A stretch of 64,000 bases of DNA from an uncultured Eubacteriales bacterium (GTDB taxonomy: Bacteria; Bacillota; Clostridia; Oscillospirales; Acutalibacteraceae): assembly GCA_900316385.1 (NCBI GenBank), contig ONCP01000006.1, positions 1 through 64,000 of the forward strand. The letters are read 5' to 3'. The translations under genes were made by a program, and so were the position numbers. Below, one piece after another: positions 24,911 to 33,958 of the stretch; position 1 is the stretch's first letter; every line of letters begins with the position of its first letter. The notes beneath the pieces were generated by a model. It had not been told where the DNA came from and did not search any database. It saw only the letters and a list, made by a program, of their open reading frames with translations.

Positions 24911-26083
24911 ATGGATATCAGACAGGAATCGCTGAAAAAGCACTATGAATGGGACGGAAAGATCGAGGTCATCTCGAGAGTTCCGATCAACACAAAGGAA
25001 GATCTGTCACTCGCCTACACCCCGGGCGTTGCGGAACCTTGTATGGAAATCAACAAGGATTACGAAAAAAGCTTTGAGCTGACCAGAAGGAACAACCTTG
25101 TCGCGGTAGTCACCGACGGCACGGCGGTCCTCGGCTTGGGCGACATCGGTCCCGAGGCGGGTATGCCCGTTATGGAAGGTAAATGCTCGCTCTTCAAGGA
25201 GTTCGCGGACGTTGACGCTTTTCCGATTTGCGTTAGGAGCAAGGACGTTGACGAGATCGCGAAAACCATATATCTTATCAGCGGCTCCTTCGGCGGAATC
25301 AATCTTGAGGACATCGCCGCTCCCAGATGCTTTGAAATCGAGAGAAAGCTCAAGGAAATGTGCGATATCCCCGTGTTTCACGACGATCAGCACGGCACCG
25401 CCGTCATCGTCGCCGCGGCGCTTCTCAACGCGCTGAAGGTCGTCAAGAAGAACATCGGCGAGGTAAAGGTCGTTATCAGCGGCGCGGGCTCGGCAGGGAT
25501 CGCGATAGCCAAGCATATTATGAATATCGGCGTTAAAAACGTCACTCTCTGCAACAGCAAGGGAATTATCAGCAAGGGACTTTCGACCAACAACCCCGAG
25601 CAGGAGCTTATGGCTCAGGTAACAAACCCCGACAATCTGACGGGCAAGCTCGCGGACGCTATGAAGGGCGCTGATGTGTTCCTCGGCGTTTCCGCTCCGA
25701 ATATTGTAAGTCAGGATATGATCAAATCAATGGCAAAAGATCCGATCGTTTTCGCGATGGCAAATCCCACTCCCGAGATAATGCCCGATCTTGCAAAGCA
25801 GGCAGGCGCGGCGGTAGTAGGCACGGGACGCTCGGATTTCCCGAATCAGATCAACAACGTGCTTTGCTTCCCAGGTATGTTCCGCGGCGCGCTTGACTGC
25901 CGCGCGAGCGAGATCAACGAGGAAATGAAGGTCGCGGCTTCCTACGCTCTCGCCGAGCTTGTCAGCGACGACGAGCTTAGCGCCGAATACATTATCCCCG
26001 ACGCTATCGACAAACGTGTAGGCAAGGCTGTTGCCGAGGCTGTTGTCAAGGCCGCAAGGGAAACAGGCGTCGCTAGACTTTAA
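24911..26083 (+). CDS. malic enzyme, short NAD(P)-dependent form
   Basis: It decarboxylates malate to pyruvate with reduction of NAD(P), linking the C4 acids to pyruvate. The 390-residue length matches the short bacterial form without a phosphotransacetylase tail. Visible motifs are LAYTPGVAEPC near 35, VTDGTAVLGLGDIGP near 65, VFHDDQHGTAVI with the metal-binding Asp pair, and the nucleotide-binding VISGAGSAGIAIAK. AAGGAG lies before ATG 24911. Monocistronic between its own promoter and terminator. Cofactor preference cannot be read. Confidence 0.95.
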   Translation: MDIRQESLKKHYEWDGKIEVISRVPINTKEDLSLAYTPGVAEPCMEINKDYEKSFELTRRNNLVAVVTDGTAVLGLGDIGPEAGMPVMEGKCSLFKEFADVDAFPICVRSKDVDEIAKTIYLISGSFGGINLEDIAAPRCFEIERKLKEMCDIPVFHDDQHGTAVIVAAALLNALKVVKKNIGEVKVVISGAGSAGIAIAKHIMNIGVKNVTLCNSKGIISKGLSTNNPEQELMAQVTNPDNLTGKLADAMKGADVFLGVSAPNIVSQDMIKSMAKDPIVFAMANPTPEIMPDLAKQAGAAVVGTGRSDFPNQINNVLCFPGMFRGALDCRASEINEEMKVAASYALAELVSDDELSAEYIIPDAIDKRVGKAVAEAVVKAARETGVARL

Positions 26084-26094
26084 AGCAAAACAAA

Positions 26095-26133
26095 ATGGCC
26101 TCAGAGTTACGAAAACTCTGAGGTCGTTTTTTT
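26095..26133. terminator. terminator between malic enzyme and the convergent PLP-enzyme gene
   Basis: GGCCTCAGAGTT paired with AACTCTGAGGTC and seven Ts on the plus strand. Confidence 0.85.
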
Positions 26134-27409
26134 ACTCGTCAGTTGAGCTCTGACTGATTATATTTTCCGCCGCAAGCATTATTCCGAGCTTGCCCGCGTG
26201 GAAGTTGAGGCTGCCCTGCATCCAGACGGCGTACGGTTCTCTGAGCGGAGCGTCGGCTGAAAGCTCGATCGAGGAGCCCATCGTAAAGGCTCCCGCCGCC
26301 ATAATGACCTTGTCCTCGTAGCCGGGCATATCGTCGGGATAAGGAGTGACAAAGCTGTCCACTGCCGAAGCCCGCTGGATACCTACGCAGAATTGTTCGA
26401 GCCGCTCGGGAGTTTGCAGCATAATGAGCTGGATAATATCTCCCCTCTGTTCATCATATTTCGGGGAAACGTCAAAGCCCAGCACCGTGAAAAGCGCGGA
26501 AGCGAACACCGCGGTTTTCAGCGCCTCGCCCGAGGCGTGAGGAGCGTGATAAGCGCCGAGAAACAGCTCGCGTGTAACGTTGAGCGTCGCGCCGAGCTCC
26601 TTGCCCGTTCCCGGGGTTGTAAGTCTGTACGCGCATTTCTCGACAAGATCGGCTCTGCCAGCGATATAACCGCCTGTCGGAGCTATACCGCCTCCGGGGT
26701 TCTTTATCAGCGAGCCTGCCATAAGGTCGACGCCGAGCGACAACGGCTGTTTTTTCTCGATAAACTCTCCGTAGCAGTTGTCGAGCATTATGATAACATC
26801 TTTATTGACAGCGCGCACGGTCCTGACAATCTTTTCGATATCATCGCAGGTGAGCGTCGGGCGCACGCTGTATCCGCGCGAGCGCTGGATATAGACCATT
26901 TTATAACTGTCGTCAAGTACGCTGACGATACCATCGTGATCGACAGTTCCGTCGGGCTTGAGCTCAACCTGCTCGTACCTGATGCCGAAGTCGATGAGAG
27001 AGCCCGAATAATTACCCTCAAGTCCGATCGCGGAACGGAGAGTGTCGTAAGGCGTGCCCGTAACGCAGAGCATTTTGTCGTTCGGACGCAGTACGCCGAA
27101 AAGCGCGACGGTCAGCGCGTGAGTGCCGCTGACAAAATTGTAACGCACAAGCGCGTCCTCCGCGTCAAAGACATAAGCAAAAACCTTGTCAAGCGCGTCG
27201 CGGCCTCTGTCGCCGTAGCCGTAGCCCGTTGTGCCGACAAAATGGCTCTCGCTCACTCCCGCGAGCTGAAACGCCTTGATCATCTTTTGCTGGTTGTACT
27301 CCTGGATCTCGTCTATCTCATCAAGCTTGCCGCGGCAAAGCTCCATCGCTTTTTTTGAGGCTTCGATGATTTCCTCGGAAATATTAAAAAATTCATTCAT
27401 AGTATTCAT
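26132..27409 (-). CDS. methionine gamma-lyase family protein (YnbB-like, 'aluminium resistance')
   Basis: A 425-residue PLP enzyme of the Cys/Met metabolism fold. The family start FFNISEEIIEASKKAMELC, GTTGYGYGDRGRDALDKVFA, and the PLP-lysine block GSLIKNPGGGIAPTGGYIAG are clear. Members are called aluminium resistance proteins on thin evidence; C-S lyase activity is probable from the fold. ATG 27409 or 27400 both lie inside the end of the upstream GNAT gene. It is last in the murD operon. Confidence 0.88.
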   Translation of the reverse strand: MNTMNEFFNISEEIIEASKKAMELCRGKLDEIDEIQEYNQQKMIKAFQLAGVSESHFVGTTGYGYGDRGRDALDKVFAYVFDAEDALVRYNFVSGTHALTVALFGVLRPNDKMLCVTGTPYDTLRSAIGLEGNYSGSLIDFGIRYEQVELKPDGTVDHDGIVSVLDDSYKMVYIQRSRGYSVRPTLTCDDIEKIVRTVRAVNKDVIIMLDNCYGEFIEKKQPLSLGVDLMAGSLIKNPGGGIAPTGGYIAGRADLVEKCAYRLTTPGTGKELGATLNVTRELFLGAYHAPHASGEALKTAVFASALFTVLGFDVSPKYDEQRGDIIQLIMLQTPERLEQFCVGIQRASAVDSFVTPYPDDMPGYEDKVIMAAGAFTMGSSIELSADAPLREPYAVWMQGSLNFHAGKLGIMLAAENIISQSSTDE

Positions 27410-28151
27410 TCCAAATTCCGTATTGCTTAAAGCCGAGCTTATTGTAAAACTCGATATTCTCGTCAGGCGCGCGGTGCAAGAACACGCTCTTGCCCTCGCT
27501 TACGAGAACGTTGTTTATATATTTGATCAAAAACCTTCCGTAGCCCATTTTTCGCTTTGACGGGTCGGTCGCGAGCGCCCCGAGCACGGCGCAGTCGCCG
27601 CTTTCGGCAAGCGTCATAACGCAGGCGGCGGGAGCGTCCTCGTACACGGCGTAGGCTCGTGACGTGTTTTTTTGCAGCTTGTTGGAAACGTCCAGCGCAA
27701 AGCTCTCATAGGACGGCGGAGCGAAGTTTTTTGATACGCATTTTTCTATTACAGAATAAATCTCCCTGACCGTCGGAATCTCCGCGGCGTATCCTTCCTC
27801 AATATCAAAGGGTTCGTCGCTGAAAAGCACAGGTCCCGAAACGAGCTTCATAGGAAGCCCGAGCGAGTATCTTCCGTCGCAGATAACCGAGCCCGCGCCC
27901 GAAACGCGCAGAAAGGAAGAAACCTCGTCAAGATCGGATTTTTCGGTAAGTCTGAGCGTGAAGGCTGTCTCAAGCCGTGAGATCAGCGAGACGGGCTCCG
28001 CTCCGTCAAACTGCACCCAGAAATCGACGAAGGGTAAATTATAATCGTAGGTGTTGTAAAGCGATACTATCCTGCATCCGAACGGATCGGCAACAGACAG
28101 CGCGTTTACCTCGGACTTGAAGGAGCGTTCTCCCTCGGCTATATAAATCAT
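27393..28151 (-). CDS. GNAT-family N-acetyltransferase
   Basis: A 252-residue protein whose C-terminal half is a GNAT domain: GALATDPSKRKMGYGRFLIKYI is the acetyl-CoA pyrophosphate loop and ENIEFYNKLGFKQYGIW the closing strand. The N-terminal half has no motif I know and may be a degenerate second GNAT fold. Acceptor unknown. It overlaps the M42 peptidase gene by 4 bases and the PLP-enzyme gene by 17. Confidence 0.85.
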   Translation of the reverse strand: MIYIAEGERSFKSEVNALSVADPFGCRIVSLYNTYDYNLPFVDFWVQFDGAEPVSLISRLETAFTLRLTEKSDLDEVSSFLRVSGAGSVICDGRYSLGLPMKLVSGPVLFSDEPFDIEEGYAAEIPTVREIYSVIEKCVSKNFAPPSYESFALDVSNKLQKNTSRAYAVYEDAPAACVMTLAESGDCAVLGALATDPSKRKMGYGRFLIKYINNVLVSEGKSVFLHRAPDENIEFYNKLGFKQYGIWNEYYE

Positions 28152-29167
28152 AGCTTTCCGCCCGAAAGCTCTTTTGAAAGCAGAGCAACGAGAGTGTAAA
28201 GATCGTCCAGATCACTCTTTGCGATCAAAGAATTCTGCGCGTGAAGATAGCGGCACGGGATCGAAACCGCAAGCGTCCTAACTCCTCCGCGGGAGCTGTG
28301 GATCGAGCCTGCGTCGTTGCCTCCCGCGACTGCCTTTTTCAGCTGAGCCTTTAAACCGTTTTTGTTAGCCAGATCAAACGCGAGGCGAAGCATTTCGCGG
28401 TCATAGATCGTGTGGCGGTCGATAAAGCCGATCACAGCTCCGCTGCCGATCCTGCACACCTGCTTCGCGGGAACCACGTCGGGAACGTCGGCGGCGGTAG
28501 TTGCCTCAAGCACAAGCGAGAAATCGGGAGCAACGGTGAACGCCGCCGCCCTTGCGCCGCGCAGCCCGACCTCCTCCTGAACAAGAAAACAGAAGTGAGT
28601 ATCATACTCGAGCTCGGACTTGATCAGATTGATCAGAATAAAGCAACCCACTCTGTCGTCGAGCGCCTTTGATCTGATCGTAAAGCCGTTATCAAGGTAA
28701 CGCGGGACAAAGGTAACGCTGTCGCCGAGCGAAACGGCTTTTTCGGCTTCCTCCCTCGTATCTGCTCCGATATCTATATACATATCTCCGAGCTTGGGGA
28801 TAGTCTTGTCCTCATCACCCTCGCAAAGATGCACGGGCTTTACGCCGATAACGCCGTTTTTGCCGTTGACAACAACCGCTCTCGCGGGCAAAACACGCCT
28901 GTCGAGCCCTCCGACCTCGTCAAATTTCAGCAGTCCGTCGTCGGTGATATCTGTAACGATAAAACCGACCTCGTCCATATGAGCGGATAGCATCAGCTTT
29001 TTTTCGGCTCTGTTTTTGCCCTTTTTAAACGCGAGAATATTGCCGAGGGGATCGACCTCATACTCGGCGTAGTCCTTGATCTCATTTATAATTATTTCAC
29101 GGATCGCGCCCTCGTCTCCCGAGATCCCGTTTGACGTACAGAGCGTTCTGAGAAGTTCAGTGTTCAT
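28148..29167 (-). CDS. M42-family metallopeptidase, second of two
   Basis: A 339-residue cytosolic zinc or cobalt aminopeptidase of the glutamyl/deblocking type. Metal ligands are in LSAHMDEVGFIV, SKALDDRVGC, VQEEVGLRGA and VLEATTAAD, and the C-terminal GSIHSSRGGVRTLAVSIPCRYLHA completes the set. It probably trims peptides in the cytosol. It overlaps its paralogue upstream by 4 bases, so both are made together. Confidence 0.93.
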   Translation of the reverse strand: MNTELLRTLCTSNGISGDEGAIREIIINEIKDYAEYEVDPLGNILAFKKGKNRAEKKLMLSAHMDEVGFIVTDITDDGLLKFDEVGGLDRRVLPARAVVVNGKNGVIGVKPVHLCEGDEDKTIPKLGDMYIDIGADTREEAEKAVSLGDSVTFVPRYLDNGFTIRSKALDDRVGCFILINLIKSELEYDTHFCFLVQEEVGLRGARAAAFTVAPDFSLVLEATTAADVPDVVPAKQVCRIGSGAVIGFIDRHTIYDREMLRLAFDLANKNGLKAQLKKAVAGGNDAGSIHSSRGGVRTLAVSIPCRYLHAQNSLIAKSDLDDLYTLVALLSKELSGGKL

Positions 29168-30183
29168 ACCGCGCCTCCGTTTTTGACATACTCGGCGAGC
29201 AGTCTCGCGGTCGCCTCAATATCGCCGATAGAAACTGTTTCAGCCTGAGTGTGCATATATTTTTCGGGGATCGAAACGAGCATCGTTCTGATTCCCGATT
29301 TCAAGACGGCGATACTGTCGGCGTTTGTGCCTGTTCTGCCGCCGATAACCTCGATCTGATACTCTATGCCGTTTTCCTCACAAAGCGACCTGCATTTGTC
29401 AAACATTTTGCGGTCAAGAACGGGAGAAATGCCGAGCATCGGACCCTTTCCGAGCTTGATTCGGCTGTACTGACCGCTGATCTCGGGCTGCGCCGCGAAG
29501 CTGACGTCGACTGAGATACACTCGTCGATATCAAAACCGAAGGGGACGGTTTTCGCTCCCGTGGCAAAGGTTTCTTCCTGACAGGAAAGCAGGATAATAA
29601 CTCTGCTTTGAGGCTCAGACTCGCTTATGAGCTCAGCGGTTTTCAGCAGAGCGGCAACGCTCGCGCGGTTGTCGAGCGCGGTAGCCGTAACGCGGTCGCC
29701 GAGAAGCTCGGCAGGCTCCTTTACGAAGCTAACCAAATCGCCGAGAGAAACAAGCTCATTTACCCTCTCGGCAGGAAGACCGAGATCGATGGTCAGTCCG
29801 TCGATTTTGGGAGCCTTGTCCTCGTTGCCGTCGGAAAGATGAGGAGGCATACAACAGATAACGCCGCCGAGCTTTTCTCTGCCGTGGACAACGATCTCGG
29901 AGTCAAGACAGGCTCTGAGGTCAACGCCGCCTACCTTTGCGACCTTGAGAAAACCGTCGTCGGTGATATCCGTTACGATGAGCCCGATACGGTCGATATG
30001 AGCGTCAAGAAGAAATGTCTTGCCGCTGTTTTTGCCGCCGAATATCGCGATAACATTATTATTGTAATCCACGCTCACGTCGTCGGTATATCGTCTCAGA
30101 TAATCGGCGCAGTAGCGGGAGACCTCTCCCTCGCTGCCCGAAACGCCCGACAGTGAGCATAAATCGAAAATCAGTTTTTTCAT
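29164..30183 (-). CDS. M42-family metallopeptidase, first of two
   Basis: A paralogue of the next gene and of the same length. It carries LLDAHIDRIGLIV, TALDNRASVAAL, SCQEETFATGAK and the C-terminal MLVSIPEKYMHTQAE. The typical H-D, D, E-E, D, H metal set seems complete. It starts directly after murD ends. Two such enzymes side by side may have different peptide preferences or form a mixed oligomer; the sequence does not decide. Confidence 0.9.
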   Translation of the reverse strand: MKKLIFDLCSLSGVSGSEGEVSRYCADYLRRYTDDVSVDYNNNVIAIFGGKNSGKTFLLDAHIDRIGLIVTDITDDGFLKVAKVGGVDLRACLDSEIVVHGREKLGGVICCMPPHLSDGNEDKAPKIDGLTIDLGLPAERVNELVSLGDLVSFVKEPAELLGDRVTATALDNRASVAALLKTAELISESEPQSRVIILLSCQEETFATGAKTVPFGFDIDECISVDVSFAAQPEISGQYSRIKLGKGPMLGISPVLDRKMFDKCRSLCEENGIEYQIEVIGGRTGTNADSIAVLKSGIRTMLVSIPEKYMHTQAETVSIGDIEATARLLAEYVKNGGAV

Positions 30184-31572
30184 TTATTTCAGTCCGTTCA
30201 CAATTGATTTGAAGTGATTGCCGCGCTCGACAAAATTCTTATAAAGCCCGAAGCTGGCGCTGGCAGGCGAAAGCGAGATCCTGTCGCCCTTTACGGCGTT
30301 TTCTCTGGCGGCTTTGACCGCTTCCTCCATATTATTGACGTTTATGATCTTGGGGTTGTTCTCGGAATAATTCGGGGAGCTTTTGACGGCTTCCTCGATT
30401 TTCGGAGCGGTGTCTCCCATAAGCACAAGCACCTTGACCTTGTCGCAGATCACAGGACCGAGCGGCTCGTAAGGGATATGCTTGTCATAACCTCCGGCGA
30501 TCACGATGATTTTCTCGTCATAAAGCGAGAGCGTTCCCATGGCGGTTCTGGTGGGACTGGAAGCAATAGAGTCGTTGTAATACTCGACTCCGTCAAGCTC
30601 CCTGACAAACTCCGCGCGGTGCTCGACGCCGCCGAAGCTCACAGCGACCTTTCGGATCGTATCGACGTCAACTATCCCCCATACCGCGCCGATAGCGGCA
30701 AGGTAGTTCTCGACATTGTGCATACCAGGGATTTTGATGTCCCTGAAGGACATCACGCGGCTCTCTTTGCCGTAATCGCTGTAAACGATCTCTTCGCCGT
30801 CAAGAAACGCGCCGTTAAAGAGCTTTTCCTTTCGGCTGAATTTGCAAAGCTGTCCTCTGACGTTGGACGAAAAGCTGTCAGCGATATCGTTATCAAGATT
30901 GAGCACAGCCTTTGAAAAGGCGTTCTGATGGAGCACGATGTTCCTCTTTGAGTCGATATACTCGTCCATATCCTTATGTATGTCGAGATGATTGGGCGCA
31001 AGATTTGTAACTACCGCGATATCGGGACTCTTTCGCATGGAAATAAGCTGGAAGGAAGAAAGCTCAACGACCGCGTAATCGTCCTCGCCGATCTCCTCGA
31101 TGATCGGGAGCAGAGGCGTGCCGATGTTGCCGCCGAGATGTACCTTCTTGCCTGCCGCCTTTAAAAGCTCGGAAATAATAGTGGTAGTGGTGGTTTTTCC
31201 GTCGGAGCCTGTAACGGCGATGATCTTACAGGGACACAGGTCAAAAAAGACCTCCATTTCGCTTGTTACAACTACTCCCTTTTTCTTTAACGCCTCGAGC
31301 TCGGGACGGTAAAACGGCGTGCCGGGACTCCTGAACAGGATATCGGTGTCGATATCGTCAAGATAGCTGTCGCCCAAAATCAACTTAGCACCCGCCTTTT
31401 CCGCGCGTTTGGCATTCTCGCCGAGAGCGTCGTAGCTCTGCCTGTCGCACGCCGAAACAACGGCGCCCTTCTCGCAGAACATTTCAATCAACGGAAGATT
31501 GCTTGTGCCGATACCGACAAAGCAAACCCTCTTTCCTTTTATGCTGTCAAAAAATGCTTTCGTTTTATTCAT
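30184..31572 (-). CDS. murD: UDP-N-acetylmuramoyl-L-alanine--D-glutamate ligase
   Basis: It adds D-Glu to UDP-MurNAc-L-Ala in peptidoglycan synthesis. The 462 residues show the ATP-binding motif VTGSDGKTTTTTIISELL near 117, the N-terminal Rossmann GIGTSNLPLIEMF, the Mur ligase NLAPNHLDIH and GGVEHRAEFVRELDGVEYYNDS blocks, and a DSIASSPTRT loop. It is placed with two M42 peptidases and a GNAT rather than with other mur genes. AAGGAG in AAGGAGTAGTCCTT, which can fold on itself, is the ribosome site. Confidence 0.95.
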   Translation of the reverse strand: MNKTKAFFDSIKGKRVCFVGIGTSNLPLIEMFCEKGAVVSACDRQSYDALGENAKRAEKAGAKLILGDSYLDDIDTDILFRSPGTPFYRPELEALKKKGVVVTSEMEVFFDLCPCKIIAVTGSDGKTTTTTIISELLKAAGKKVHLGGNIGTPLLPIIEEIGEDDYAVVELSSFQLISMRKSPDIAVVTNLAPNHLDIHKDMDEYIDSKRNIVLHQNAFSKAVLNLDNDIADSFSSNVRGQLCKFSRKEKLFNGAFLDGEEIVYSDYGKESRVMSFRDIKIPGMHNVENYLAAIGAVWGIVDVDTIRKVAVSFGGVEHRAEFVRELDGVEYYNDSIASSPTRTAMGTLSLYDEKIIVIAGGYDKHIPYEPLGPVICDKVKVLVLMGDTAPKIEEAVKSSPNYSENNPKIINVNNMEEAVKAARENAVKGDRISLSPASASFGLYKNFVERGNHFKSIVNGLK

Positions 31573-31607
31573 AAGGACTACTCCTTTACATTGTTTTCCA
31601 AAATATT

Positions 31608-31636
31608 ATTATACTTAAAACCGAGAAAAATATCAA
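31608..31636 (-). promoter_or_regulatory. murD operon promoter
   Basis: TTGATA (31631-31636) and TATAAT (31608-31613), 17-bp spacer. Confidence 0.82.
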
Positions 31637-31645
31637 CCTTTTCAA

Positions 31646-31661
31646 CCACAATTATTTGTGG
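31646..31661. promoter_or_regulatory. candidate operator between murD and mocR
   Basis: Perfect inverted repeat CCACAA-TTAT-TTGTGG, directly against the -10 TATAAT (31662-31667) of the MocR gene and 10 bp upstream of the murD -35. A natural site for autoregulation by the MocR protein. Confidence 0.55.
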
Positions 31662-31686
31662 TATAATGTTGCGCAGAGGTGATTGG

Positions 31687-33015
31687 ATGATTTCCGATTT
31701 CATTACACTTAAAAAGGGCTCAAAAACACCGCTTTATTTTCAAATTTATCGCAAAATCAGCGCCGCGATCGAAAGCGGAAGCCTTAAAGAAAACGAAAAA
31801 CTCCCCTCTGTCAGAAAGCTGTGCGCCGATCTGGAGGTTTCAAAAACTACTGTCGAGGCCGCGTACAACGCGCTCAGCGCCGACGGATACATCATCAATT
31901 CTCCGCAGAGAGGTTATTTTGTTGAAAAAGGACTGTTTGTCGGAGGTAAATCCGAGGTAAAAAAAGCCGAAAGCAAGAAAGAAAAAAGGACATATAAATA
32001 CGACTTTTCGGGTAAAGGGATCGACGGCGACATAACAAATATAAAGGAATGGAGAAAATATATCCGCGACGTTCTCAACCGCGAGTATCTGCTGACTACA
32101 TACAGTGAAAATCAGGGCGAGGAAGAACTGAGGAGAGCCCTCGCGAATTACGCCTTTACAACCAGAGGAATTATCACCGACAAGGACAGCATCGTGGTTG
32201 GCTCGGGCTCACAGACGCTGATCTATATCCTATGCGGATTGCTCGGACTTAACAAAACCGTAGCGATCGAGCGCGATTCATTTCCGCAGGCAGAACGTGT
32301 TTTCAGGGATTTTAAATACAATATCCGCTATACGGACAACGACGCGCAGGGTATCTCTGTTAATTCTTTAAGAGAAATAAATCCCGATATTATTTTGATA
32401 AACCCGAACTACAACAGCGCGTTCGGCGGAAAAACCTCGGCAAAAAGGAAAATCGAGATAGCCGCCTACGCGAAAAGGAGCAACGCGATCATTATTGAGG
32501 ACGACTATAACGGCGAGCTAAGGTACAAGACGCATCCCGCGCCCTGTCTGCAAAGCTATTCGCCGGAAAATACGGTTTACATCGGATCGTTCTCAAAGAT
32601 ACTTTTGCCGTCGGTGCGCATTAGCTATATGAGCCTTCCCGACAGTCTTAATAAGATATACGGAAGGATCAGAGACACCTATAACCAGACCACCTCAAAG
32701 ACGGAACAGCTGGCGCTTGCCGAGTATATCAGCGACGGAAAGCTTGAAAAGCATTTGAGACGCTCGCGAAGATATTACAAGACAAAGAGCGAAATGATGA
32801 AAAAAGCGATCATAAAGCGGTTCCCGAGATATCTGTTCAACGAGACCTCGATGTACTTTGAGATCGAGGGCGAGCTCTCAAAGCTAAACGGCAGTGAGAT
32901 CAGGGTGATGAAAACCTCGGCCGACAACAAACTGAGGCTGAATTTCTCGGGGATAAGCAGCACTGTTATTGAGGAAGGGATCGATGAGATAAGCAGATTG
33001 CTTAGTGCAGAGTGA
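31687..33015 (+). CDS. MocR-type regulator: GntR helix-turn-helix fused to an aminotransferase fold
   Basis: A 442-residue regulator. The N-terminal winged helix (PLYFQIYRKISAAIESGSL, LPSVRKLCADLEVSKTTVEAAY) is of the GntR type; the rest is a type I aminotransferase domain with VVGSGSQTLIYILCGLLG, IIEDDYNGELRY and the PLP-lysine block YIGSFSKILLPSVRISY. MocR proteins sense PLP or amine ligands and often control vitamin B6 or amino acid genes. ATG 31687 follows AGGTGATTGG; the 32 codons upstream run through the promoter. It is divergent from murD with a palindrome between them. The target is not known. Confidence 0.92.
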   Translation: MISDFITLKKGSKTPLYFQIYRKISAAIESGSLKENEKLPSVRKLCADLEVSKTTVEAAYNALSADGYIINSPQRGYFVEKGLFVGGKSEVKKAESKKEKRTYKYDFSGKGIDGDITNIKEWRKYIRDVLNREYLLTTYSENQGEEELRRALANYAFTTRGIITDKDSIVVGSGSQTLIYILCGLLGLNKTVAIERDSFPQAERVFRDFKYNIRYTDNDAQGISVNSLREINPDIILINPNYNSAFGGKTSAKRKIEIAAYAKRSNAIIIEDDYNGELRYKTHPAPCLQSYSPENTVYIGSFSKILLPSVRISYMSLPDSLNKIYGRIRDTYNQTTSKTEQLALAEYISDGKLEKHLRRSRRYYKTKSEMMKKAIIKRFPRYLFNETSMYFEIEGELSKLNGSEIRVMKTSADNKLRLNFSGISSTVIEEGIDEISRLLSAE

Positions 33016-33038
33016 TACTGAATATTTAATACAAAATG

Positions 33039-33066
33039 AAAACCGACTCTGACGAGTCGGTTTTGT
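33039..33066. terminator. bidirectional terminator between mocR and the XRE gene
   Basis: AAAACCGACTC-TGAC-GAGTCGGTTTT. Confidence 0.85.
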
Positions 33067-33068
33067 GT

Positions 33069-33317
33069 TTATTTTTCTCTTCCGAGCAGGTAATCGACCG
33101 ATACTTCGAGGATATCGGCGAGAGCTACGAGCTCTACATCTGTTACAAATCTGATCTGACCTTCCAATTTTGACAGACCCGAAGCGTTCATATCAACACC
33201 GCTGACCTGAAGCTGAGCTAAAAGCTCTTTCTGTTTCATACCCTTCTTCTTTCTTACGGTCTCTACGCGATGTCCAACCAAATTACGATCGCCGAGTTCT
33301 TGTTTTCTTAGTCTCAT
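33069..33317 (-). CDS. small XRE-family DNA-binding protein
   Basis: An 82-residue protein made almost only of an XRE helix-turn-helix (VRKKKGMKQKELLAQLQVSG, LADILEVSVDYLLGREK). An unusual insertion, SGVDMNASGLSKLEGQ, lies at the recognition helix, as in a subgroup of phage-like repressors that I know from Firmicute chromosomes. GGGAG precedes the ATG. It stands alone, so repeats in its 180-bp upstream region are candidate binding sites. Confidence 0.88.
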   Translation of the reverse strand: MRLRKQELGDRNLVGHRVETVRKKKGMKQKELLAQLQVSGVDMNASGLSKLEGQIRFVTDVELVALADILEVSVDYLLGREK

Positions 33318-33365
33318 TTTCTATCTCCCTAATCAATTTTAATTCTTTAAAAACAATGTGAGATT

Positions 33366-33394
33366 ATTATAATACTAATAGAGAAAAAAAACAA
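33366..33394 (-). promoter_or_regulatory. XRE gene promoter
   Basis: TTGTTT (33389-33394) and TATAAT (33366-33371), 17-bp spacer. Confidence 0.7.
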
Positions 33395-33400
33395 GGGCTT

Positions 33401-33490
33401 TTTGTAAATAAATTTAAAAAATTGATATTTTTTGTAAATGTTTATTACAAAAGGGTAATTTAATAGAAAGTTCTTAGTCAATATTTGTAA
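33401..33490. repeat. TTTGTAA boxes upstream of the XRE gene
   Basis: TTTGTAA occurs at 33401, 33431 and 33484 and its complement TTACAAA at 33444, in a very AT-rich stretch just upstream of the XRE promoter. The first two boxes are 30 bp apart, about three helical turns. Possible operators for the XRE protein. Confidence 0.45.
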
Positions 33491-33499
33491 CCGAAGTGA

Positions 33500-33958
33500 T
33501 TATTCTGCCGAAAATACTCCGTTTTCGATATCGGAAACCATCTGAACACGTCTAGTATGGCGTTCCTCGTCGGCGGAAAACGGTGTAGTCAGGAAGATGT
33601 GAGCGAATTTCACCGCGTCCTCCTCACTTGTAACGCGCCCGCCCATACAAAGAATGTTGGCGTTGTTGTGGCGACGCGTCATTTCGGCGCCGAACTCGTT
33701 GGAAACGACCGCGGCGCGGATCCCCTTGACCTTGTTCGCGGCGATAGAGATACCGATCCCCGTTCCGCAGCAGAGAATACCGAGCTCGCACTCCTTATTC
33801 GCCACGGCTTTCGCGACCTTGTAGGCGTAGATCGGATAATCCACGCTTTCGTCGGTGTAGCAGCCGAAATCCTTGTATTCAAGCTTTCTGTCGTCCAGAT
33901 ACTTCATAACAGCGGTTTTGAGATTAATTCCGCCGTGGTCACAGCCTAACGCAATCAT
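33500..33958 (-). CDS. rpiB: ribose-5-phosphate isomerase B
   Basis: It interconverts ribose-5-P and ribulose-5-P. The 152 residues show GCDHGGINLK at the start, GCYTDESVDYPIYA, the catalytic CCGTGIGISIAANK and ALxxNEFGAE-like VSNEFGAEMTRRHNNAN block. It overlaps the end of tsaB by 4 bases and closes the operon fhs-tsaE-tsaB-rpiB. Confidence 0.95.
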   Translation of the reverse strand: MIALGCDHGGINLKTAVMKYLDDRKLEYKDFGCYTDESVDYPIYAYKVAKAVANKECELGILCCGTGIGISIAANKVKGIRAAVVSNEFGAEMTRRHNNANILCMGGRVTSEEDAVKFAHIFLTTPFSADEERHTRRVQMVSDIENGVFSAE

